From the NCBI RefSeq assembly GCF_958298935.1, contig NC_084937.1, forward strand, positions 28,901,568 through 28,965,567: a stretch of 64,000 nt of DNA, given 5' to 3'. Position 1 is the stretch's first letter. The number at the start of each line of letters is the position of its first letter. The notes below the pieces were generated by a model that saw only the letters and a list, made by a program, of their open reading frames with translations, was not told the origin of the DNA and made no database searches. A program made the position numbers and the translations under genes. This DNA comes from Phragmites australis (taxonomy: Eukaryota > Streptophyta > Magnoliopsida > Poales > Poaceae). Below, piece after piece: positions 56,103 to 64,000 of this stretch.

Positions 56103-57965
56103 TCACATCACACTGTAATGGCAGCCATCATAGCCTGAAATAGAAAAGCAAAGCATAGAAACGGTTACATAACAAGGGGCACAAAATTGTTACTGAATTC
56201 TGTGAAAGACTTCCCTTTTTGCCAACTTGAGTGAAAAACTGGTGCATTGTTAGTTTCTTGAACAATGTGCATGGAGAAGGAGATGATGGGTAGCTTACTT
56301 GGATCCTTGGTGATGAGCATGGCGGTGCCGCCGAAGTCGCAGGTGGCGCCGTTGGCCTTGGTGCGCTGCCAGCAGCTGTTGAAGGCGTAGGAGGCGTGAG
56401 CTAGCATGGTGTCCGGCTGGAAGCACGGGCCCGATGGCTGGATGGAGTCGCAATCCGCGCCGGAGCCGCACGCGTAGTCCATGGCCTGCTGCATGATCGG
56501 CCCCGGCACCGACGGCTTCGCCACGCACCACGTTGCGCTCATCGTCCCTGGCGACGGCGACGCGAACGGGGGCGGGAACACAACCGGCGGCAGGAAACCT
56601 CCCGGGGCCGGGACGACCCCCGGCGGGCCGGGGACGATCCCTGGTGGGCTCGGCACGTTCTCCGGCGGGCTCGGGATGACCCCAGGTGGTTCCGGCGCGT
56701 ACTCCGGCGGGCCCGGGACGATTCCTGGGGGGTACGGCGCGTAGATAGGTGGGCTCGGCACGTACGCCGGCGGCTCCGGTGCGTACTCTGGGGGGCTCGG
56801 CACGTTTGCTGGTGGCTCCGGTGAGTACCCCGGTGGGCTCGGTACGTAGGTTGGTGGCTCCGGCGCGTACTCCGGTGGGCTCGGCACAATGCTGGGCGGG
56901 CTGGGTTCGTAACTAGGCGGGCTCGGCACAATTTCAGGCGGGCTCGGCGAGGTTTCCGGTGGGCTCGGTGCAATTTCGGGTGGGCTCGGCGCAATTTCGG
57001 GCGGGCTCGGCGAGGTTTCCGGTGGGCTGGGTGCTACTTCAGGTGGGCTCGGTGCAATTTCCGGCGGGCTCGGCGAGACTTCGGGCGGGCTCGGCGAGAT
57101 TTCAGGTGGGCTCGGCGAGATTTTCGGTGGGCTGGGTGCTATTTCGGGTGGGCTCGGTGCAATTTCCGGTGGGCTCGGCGAGACTTCGGGCGGGCTCGGT
57201 GAGATTTCAGGTGGGCTCGGCGAGACTTCCGGTGGGCTCGGATATGGCTCTATCTCTGGCGGGCTGACAGGTGGGCTGGGATACGGCGCGATCTCTGGTG
57301 GGCTAGGTGTGACTTCGGGTGGGCTTGGGTAAATGATAGGCGGAAGTGGCGTATCCATGGGTGGTGGGCTTGGCCCGATATCCGGCGGAGGGTAATACAC
57401 CTGTGGCGGCGGAGGAGAGGAGTAGCTGAACGCCGGCACCGGAACGGCGTCTGGAGTGAGGACGCAGCCTGGAGGGGGAGGCGGTGGAGGAATTGGTGGC
57501 GCGAATGCATCACCGTAGGGAGGCATGATGGGTGTGCTGTAGTAGGGATCAGAAGAGGAGTAGTGATCGAGTAGTATCTCCTCCTCTGTTCTCCGCAGCA
57601 CTCTTGCTCCTGCTCAGAATGATGATCACTCATTAGTCAGTCTTGTAAAAGAAAAGAATGATGATTGTTACTAGCTAATGAATTTGCATGCATAACAAAA
57701 CCTATGAAAATGAAAACGTAAATTTAGTCAGTAGCACTAGTGTGTAATGATCAGGGAGGGGTACAAGTAGAATCTTGTGATGATTAGAGAGAGTATCACA
57801 ACAAGACAGATACTTTTCTTGGTTGTTCTAAATTCTTCCACAAACAGAAATGGAAATGCAACAAGAGCGAGCCGAAGAGGAGAAGCTAGCACCACATTTC
57901 GTACCACATTGCGTGAGGAAGGCCAAGATGCAGAGCAGACGCAACGGCCGCAGGTACTCCTCCAT
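56103..57965 (-). CDS. Secreted X8 (CBM43) protein with long proline-rich region (467 aa, three exons)
   Basis: Exon 1 is 57965-57905 (signal peptide MEEYLRPLRLLCILAFLTQC), exon 2 is 57609-56299, and exon 3 is 56134-56103 (YDGCHYSVM and stop). The frame is kept at both junctions. Residues from about 75 to 365 are a Pro-rich array of about 40 variants of xxSPPEx (SPPEIAPSPPEV, later PEYAPEPPxYVPSPP), resembling extensins and expected to be hydroxylated and glycosylated. The C-terminal 88 residues form an X8 domain (WCVAKPSVP, YACGSGADCDSI, GPCFQPDTM, CDFGGTAMLITKDPS), which binds beta-1,3-glucan such as callose. NSCWQ replaces the usual NSYWQ, adding a seventh cysteine. No glucanase domain is present and no hydrophobic GPI-anchor tail follows. 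Likely a wall or plasmodesma structural protein. Confidence 0.9.
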
Positions 57966-58829
57966 TGCGTGCGTACATCACATCACTTCTCCATTGCGCC
58001 AGGGTTGTTATAGAGACGAGTGAAGCGACCAGTTAAAGAGTGTGTGAGCTTTTTGTCTGGAGAGCCAAAAAGAAAAAGAAAAGGCGTCGTAGAATGGGAT
58101 GGGAGTGATGCTGAAGAAGCACGGAAATGATTGGGTTCGTCTGCCCTTTTCTCCTTTTGCAATCTTGGCACAGATGCTTGCTTCTCGGCTCGCCCAGAAA
58201 ATGCAGATTGCGGTCCTGGTCGCTTTGCCTTCCTTTTTTATTCATTTGCTTGGGGTTCACTCAACATAAGTCCCACTCAATTGAGCATTACTTAGTCTAC
58301 TTACTGATGGAATCTCAATTTTGAGTGATTCAAATAATCTTCGATTGTAAATTGATAACCGGAACAATTCAAGAACTAATTCGCTCGAAACTCAACAGTA
58401 ACAATGAATAGCTGGAGCAGTAGAAACAAACTTCACAGACTGTATCCTTGACACTTCTTAGGAACAAAATATTAAAACTTGTAACATTTTTCAGTTTGCT
58501 TTCCTAGTAATTAACACATCAGGAAAGAAACATATCAGGCTACAATCGTCAGGAAATTACCACAATTCATCATCACATTCCCAGTGTTGTGGCAAATGGA
58601 CAAAACAATTTCTAAAGACAAACATTTTTTCCCTCTTCGCACAGCTGGAAAGATTGAAGAACAAATGCTGAATACTCTTCAGGTAAGAATAAACACATTC
58701 TTTTTAACTGCAGTAACTCCATTCACTAACTAAATGACGAATAGGGCCAACTGCTGTACGGAGATACACGCACAGGTGAGTCCATCGGTGAATTGCCGAG
58801 GTTAAGTTATCAAGTAAGGCCCAGCTAGT
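57966..58829. other. Region between the X8 start and the SUF4-like stop
   Basis: Promoter side of the X8 gene and 3' untranslated region of the SUF4-like gene, both on the minus strand. No further gene seen. Confidence 0.5.
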
Positions 58830-61800
58830 TCATAGGGCCATGCGTCCAGCAAGCCGGCTTTCTGATATTCTTCGATCAATTGCTGCATCTACAGAGTGCA
58901 TCTGTCCACACAAATTGTGAAAAAACAAAGATGATGTTAGATATGATATATGTCTCAGGAACAATCAAGCATTTGAACTTCATCTCTCAGGCTCACTGGC
59001 CAAATGGAAGCTGACCTGGAACAAAATTCTTGGCATATTCTCGACCAAAATTAAGTTACAATACATGCTACCGTATTGGCAGAACCTCAGCCACCTAATT
59101 TTTGTTAAAAACCCATATTTGCATGCGGTGAATTGGTAATGAATAGAAATAATGCTTCAATTGAAATTAATACATACATATTTGTGAACGGTCCAGGGCT
59201 TGGTCGATAACACACGATAACCCTCAAGGCATTAGCATAGAACCACGAGATTTGTCAGATTATAAGAAACTTACTAGTAGGAAGAACGATGTAAATACCT
59301 ACTTGGAACTCCCGATGTGCGTGAAAGCAGCAGGAAATAGATGATCGATCAAATAAACAGCAAGGAGACATTATGAAAATTTAAAAGGTAGCATACAATA
59401 GGTCATCTACATATGCACCGACTGGATGAGCCTATTTCATCTTCCCCACAGAACATATGGCTAAAGTTCATTGTTCAGTATCGTGTGCATGTGAGTTTAA
59501 ACCAGAAACAAAAGTGGCACTTGTATCCATAGATCACATAAGAATTGGTTGTAAATTGAGATATTATTTTTAATTGCAATTATTTTTACATTACTAAATG
59601 CTGAGTTGCATTTGTTTTCTCTATAGTAGATACCAAGAAAAAAAAGGTCAAATTCATATACCACATACAAGTTAAGAGTAGTGAAACCTGCCAGGCTGTT
59701 CGCTCACTCCTTATGCACAAGAATACGACGCAAAATGTATGGCTTTCAATGTCACTGAATGCAAAAAACTGAGGTAAACCACCACCAACAGCACAACAAC
59801 AAAGTCTTTTGTATCAAGCAAGTTGGGACATAAGAATTAAGACCACCCCTTGAAGCCATAGTTTAGGATAGCAGAACCACCTTTGAATGCTGCAACGGCC
59901 TAATATTAAACTTTATCCTATTACCCTGGAATGAAATGATTAAACGAGCACAGCACCAAAGAAGATACAATTACCATGCATACACCAAGGGAAAAAAAAT
60001 CCTATCCCTATCACTCAGTGCAGACTGAGTAATCAAACCCTTCTATTTGACAAACAACAAAAGGTTTGGAAATTCATTGCTTACTAGACAAATAATAGTA
60101 GAAACATAAAAAACATAACTTACCTGGCTAGTTTCATCATGCACCTGATACTTGGGCAAAGACAGCCTTCTTTCCTCCTGCATAAGTCAAAAAACATTTG
60201 AGATAACTATTAACATTTGGAATCATATCAGTATAATAAACAAGAGTTAAAAGAGTAGAAGCTAATGGTACCATTGACATTGCCTCGTCATCCCACACCA
60301 GATAGACCTCATTTGTAGCTGGTTGGGTACCAGACGCTTTATTATTGGATATAGCGGGTGGAGATCCAACTGCTGGACCTCCTGTGCCTGGAACAGATGC
60401 ATGCACATGTAAATTCTTTAAGAGCATACCTTACACCATGAAAAAAAAATACAAATAAGATAGACCAACATTATGCACCTGAAGTCCCATCACCACAACA
60501 TTTAAGCTATACAAATAACATGGACAACATACAGAACATTTGCTGTTGAAGTAGTTATTGTTTCAGGGATAAGCAAATTTAAGGCAAATGATCCTTTTAA
60601 GATATGTTCATAATAACCCTTAATTGTCTACATACATCTTTGATTTCTTCTACACATATTCAACAGTGCATGTGCTTAAGTTACCATATTTGCCCACCAG
60701 AAATGAAAATCTAGCACATTGCACCACATTGATATAGGAAGGGTTATAAGCTGTGTGAATATCAACATACCTTGGTTATTGGCTCCATATCCAATTCCTG
60801 CGGCAGCAACTGATGCTGGCGAGCTTGCCGGGATGGTTCCAGGTGCAACAGATGCTACAAATGGGGAATTTGCTGCTCCATTTACAGCGGAAGTGTTAAC
60901 AGGAAACAAAGGCTGGGAAACCTGAGGGGCAACAGGTGAAGGTAACCCAGGTGGGGCCATAGGAAATAACGTCTGAAGTACATTAGCAGGTGCTGATGTC
61001 ATAGGAGTAGGCACATTCTGAATAGGAAATAGTGGCTGTTGTGGTGGCAGTCCAGCAACCATTGGAGGAACTGAAACTGCTGGTTGTTGTGGATATGCTG
61101 ATTGTTGTGGATACCAAGCTTGCCCTGATGGAGCAGGCCAAATCGGAGGTCGGGCCATCAAAGGATTCAGTGCAGGATTATAGCTGCCAGCAAATGTGAA
61201 AAAATTAGAAAATTTCCAAAGTGAGTGCTCACAATATTGATTGCATACAGAATGGGAAGCACAACTATTAAATTGTTGCAAGGAGATAGGAGGGAAGATT
61301 GAACATACATTGGACGTGCTACGCCATAAGCTGGACGTGGAGGAAATGTCATCCCTAGCGGATTCGGCATAACAGGCCTTACCTGCGGCACTTCCACTTT
61401 TGCTACCTTCGATGAAGGATCTTCCTCTGCATGCGAAACAGATGTCAGGTAAAGGTAAAAATTGGAGACTTCTCTAAAAAAAGGGAGCAAAACAAGCCTA
61501 CGTAATGCAGTAGAAAAATATTAATTGTGGTACCTTCTCCATAGTGAGCAGCCAGCACATCCGGAGGAATCCCTTGCATTCCGAAGATCTCAATCTCTGT
61601 CGATTCCCTATCAGGCTTCGCATTAGGAACCCTGCAGCCAAAATAGTTTTATGTATCCATAAGTAACAGGCTGGAGTTGTTAACAGTGCAAATACAGAAG
61701 TTGTTGCTGAAAACAAGTGCACTGCTGAGGGAAGTAACATAATGAGATTAATGAACTAAGGGTAAAGGGTACCAAAGATAAAACCCAAATTAAGCGACAA

Positions 61801-62420
61801 AGAAGAGCAAAAACATCATAAAAATTAAACAACAGACTAACCCAAGCCAGTGCCCAAGAGAAACCCAATCCTGAAAGCCATGAACATGATTGAATTCCAA
61901 CAAAAGCATATCACAAGGAACTGGGCTCTAGTTTTTTGGTAAGTAACCTCACAGGTGACAAACAGGACATTTACCAAGTTTTTTATTCGAAAAACGATAA
62001 CTTTTTGGTGGCACCCATACAAACAGGTTCACTGAAATTCATTAACCCTCAAATATTGCACTAATCAGGCGCACGTGCAATCCATCGACTACGCCAATAA
62101 GGGGATGACAGATCAAATCAAGCGGCAAAAGGCGGCGTTTAGCAGCGACTAGTCCGGAATCTAGCGAAAGCCGCCTACCGCACGAAGGGTACCGAGGGAT
62201 CGAGGCGGATGCAGATCGAGAAGTCTTACTTGGTGACGGACTCCTTGTGGACCTGGAGAACGTGGATGGCCATGCCGGAAGCGGTGGAGAGCTTCTTGTG
62301 GCAGACGTGGCACTTGAAGTGCTTTGCCTTCTGGTGCTGGACGAGGATCTTCTCGTCGTCGAACTCGCGGTCGCAGTAGTAGCAGAACACCTTCTCGACC
62401 CGCTTCTTCTTCTTCCCCAT
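58830..62420 (-). CDS. SUF4: C2H2 zinc-finger protein of the SUF4 / BuGZ (ZNF207) type (353 aa, seven exons)
   Basis: Exons: 62420-62230, 61631-61534, 61426-61309, 61183-60771, 60387-60272, 60177-60124, 58901-58830; total 354 codons with every junction in frame. The start is at the conserved MGKKKKR, although the frame is open further upstream in the leader. Two closely spaced zinc fingers lie at 13-34 (C13, C16, H29, H34) and 37-58 (C37, C40, H53, H58), followed by [20 protein letters not shown] and a long Pro/Met/Gln-rich, low-charge region (about 135-275). A conserved end has [16 protein letters not shown] and [18 protein letters not shown]. In Arabidopsis SUF4 activates FLC with FRIGIDA; animal homologues bind microtubules and Bub3. 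FLC-type regulation differs in grasses, so the role here is open. Confidence 0.9.
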
Positions 62421-63060
62421 CTCTGCCTCTCCGGCGAGATCAGCTAGGGTTAGGGTTTCGGCGAGGTCGCGGGCGCGGTGGGGGAAGGAGGGGAGGAAGA
62501 AGGCGAGGGCGAGACGGGACGGCACGCGACCGTGCGGGCTTGGGCTTGGGGAGCGAGGGGCTTCGGTGAGAAATAGAAAGATTGGAGGGGGTGTTTGCAA
62601 ATATACCGTGCTGCTGTTGGGAGTGACGCCGTGGGAATCGTATCGAATTTGTTGAATGAAAGTATTATGATATTTTTATTTTTATCTTTTAATTTAGAAT
62701 GGTTGTACTATATTACTTGCTATAATATTTTTATATACAGTAAATCGCTACAGTAAATAATGGTATAATACTATTTACATAGACTTATATTACTGTGCGT
62801 TTCGGTGATTTTGTGGAGTAAAGTCAGAGGATACGTGTCCAACAAGGTGGGTCGTACCGGGTTGAGTTTTATTCGCAATCGAGACTGACGTGACAATGTG
62901 TTGGGCTTTTCTTCTTTGGGGCTTGCTGGTAGCTTTCAGTCAATTTTTTTAATATATTTTTTCTTTAATATTTTCAAGAATGCACTGCTCTTTAAAAAAA
63001 TCGTAGCTCTAACAAGGTCGGCGAATTAAATAACTAGAGATAGGAAGATTTCGCCCATTA
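62421..63060. promoter_or_regulatory. Upstream region of the SUF4-like gene and intergenic DNA
   Basis: The first 180 bp are GC-rich and form the leader and core promoter of the minus-strand SUF4-like gene. Beyond 62640 the sequence is AT-rich without recognisable features. Confidence 0.5.
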
Positions 63061-64000
63061 AACAGACGAGATCTTCGTGGCTGCGACGCCGCACAAGTCC
63101 ATCCAAAAGGTCTCGCCTGTTGAGGGAGCGAGATCTTTTGAGTATTTAAACCTCATTTGCTTCCACCCCAACCGAGAAAGGAGAGGGGAGGGGAGGGGAG
63201 GGGAGAGCAGGGGAAATTTGTGGCGAAGCCCTGCTGGAGAAAAATGGTATGTTTTTTTTTCTGATTTTTCTACAAACTCGATAGGATAGTCACTAGTGTT
63301 AGGTTTTGATATAGGTTAGATGTTAGATTTATAATTTATTTTATAAATTTAGTATGATAGTCACTAGACGTATGTTAAAATATAGATCTAGTTTTAGAAT
63401 TGGGGTTAGATATAGTTTAGCAATTAGATCGTATTTATATGCATATTTTAGTAATTAGATGTAATATTTAGACATATGTTAGGTATTAGATATAGGTTTT
63501 AGATATAGTGTAGTCATAACTGATGTGGTAGATGTAGGATTTAAAGGTGTTTTATGTACGACTCGAGAATATTTTGTTGCAGTATAGATTACATGTTGGG
63601 CTATATTTGTAATAAATTTTTTATTATAGATGTAGTTTTACATAATTATTTTTGTTCTGTTGTAATAATGTTATGATTTTTTATAGGGACATTGAAATAG
63701 TATATGGTTCGAAAAGGGTACTACTATTCATATTTCAGTCAATGGATAAGAGTATTTTCAGACCTATGCATAAAGGTGTCGGACACTTGTATGTCTGGTT
63801 GTTGCGGGGCTTCAAAATAGACCTCGGGGTTTAAAAGATGACCATTAGTATTGTAGGCAACCGTTACGGAGAAGGTGTGTACTGGGAGGTGTTCTCGCTA
63901 TGGGGAGATGAAATGTGGAAGAGGTACCTGCAGTTGTGCACAGAGGTTGGTCTCCTATGTTGCTTGTACAATGAAAAAAATAAGGAGGCAGTTGGGGAGG
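63061..64000 (+). other. Possible start of an unidentified gene or transposon gene running off the window
   Basis: A TATA-like GAGTATTTAAACC (63139) is followed by a G-rich tract (AGGGGAGGGGAGGGGAGGGG, about 63183-63203) and an ATG next to a donor-like site (GAAAAATGGTATG, 63240). After an AT-rich intron-like stretch, frames at about 63680-64000 read FQSMDKSIFRPMHKGVGHLY and, in a shifted frame, MTISIVGNRYGEGVYWEVFS. The style recalls N-terminal regions of plant MULE-type transposases, but an in-frame stop separates the parts and I cannot confirm a family. Confidence 0.25.

Noticed and set aside
56295..57267. Arg/His-rich and Gly/Arg-rich frames across the X8 gene
   Set aside because: Out-of-frame readings of the Pro-rich repeat array.
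62421..62600. In-frame N-terminal extension of the SUF4-like protein
   Set aside because: The family begins at MGKKKK; the upstream part is GC-rich leader without conservation that I know of.

Overview
This 64 kb window is plant nuclear DNA, almost certainly from a grass (Poaceae). Genes have many exons with GT-AG introns. First exons are very GC-rich while introns and intergenic DNA are AT-rich. LTR retrotransposons, CACTA elements, MULE-like elements and MITEs of grass type fill the spaces. There is no sign of operons, CRISPR arrays or prokaryotic genes.

Three stretches hold ordinary single-copy genes. Left (0.7-12.1 kb): a small mitochondrial complex I-type subunit (minus strand), a 185-aa secreted or type I membrane protein of unknown function (minus), a divergently transcribed RCC1-repeat gene of the mitochondrial RUG3 type (plus), and an intact dihydroneopterin aldolase of folate synthesis (plus). 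Middle (23.8-25.0 kb): an intact pectin methylesterase without a pro-region. Right (53.2-62.4 kb): a MOSC/mARC-type molybdenum enzyme (plus), an X8 (CBM43) cell-wall protein with a long proline-rich region (minus), and a SUF4/BuGZ-type C2H2 zinc-finger protein (minus). For these genes I placed exon boundaries by hand, and every junction keeps the reading frame. Several short or terminal exons are too small to show up as open reading frames of their own.

Between them lies a mosaic of segmental duplications. A module ordered [MULE-like element - PMEI-like gene - folB - ALIS (CDC50-type flippase subunit) - anonymous block - mARC 5' end] occurs in three differently decayed copies, at about 12.7-22.5, 25.7-28.5 and 43.3-49.8 kb; the intact mARC gene lies at 53.2 kb. 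All three PMEI-like genes keep full open frames. The folB, ALIS and mARC copies inside the module are truncated in different ways. The three copies complement one another: one keeps ALIS exon 4, another keeps ALIS exons 1 and 5; one keeps the left target-site duplication of the MULE, the others the right one.

The module copies were later hit by transposons whose target-site duplications can be read by comparing copies: an 803-bp CACTA element, a 370-bp LTR-like insert, a possible SINE inside a MULE arm, and a 479-bp AT-rich insert. Between copies two and three sits a complete 10.3-kb Gypsy (Tekay/Del-like) retrotransposon with 2.2-kb LTRs and target duplication GATGG. It carries a 1.5-kb solo LTR (target duplication GGTTG) inside its integrase region and is itself inserted in what looks like the end of a CACTA element. 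I did not find a wholly new kind of system. The most notable content is the repeated duplication of an intact PMEI-like gene close to a pectin methylesterase, and the readable history of nested insertions.
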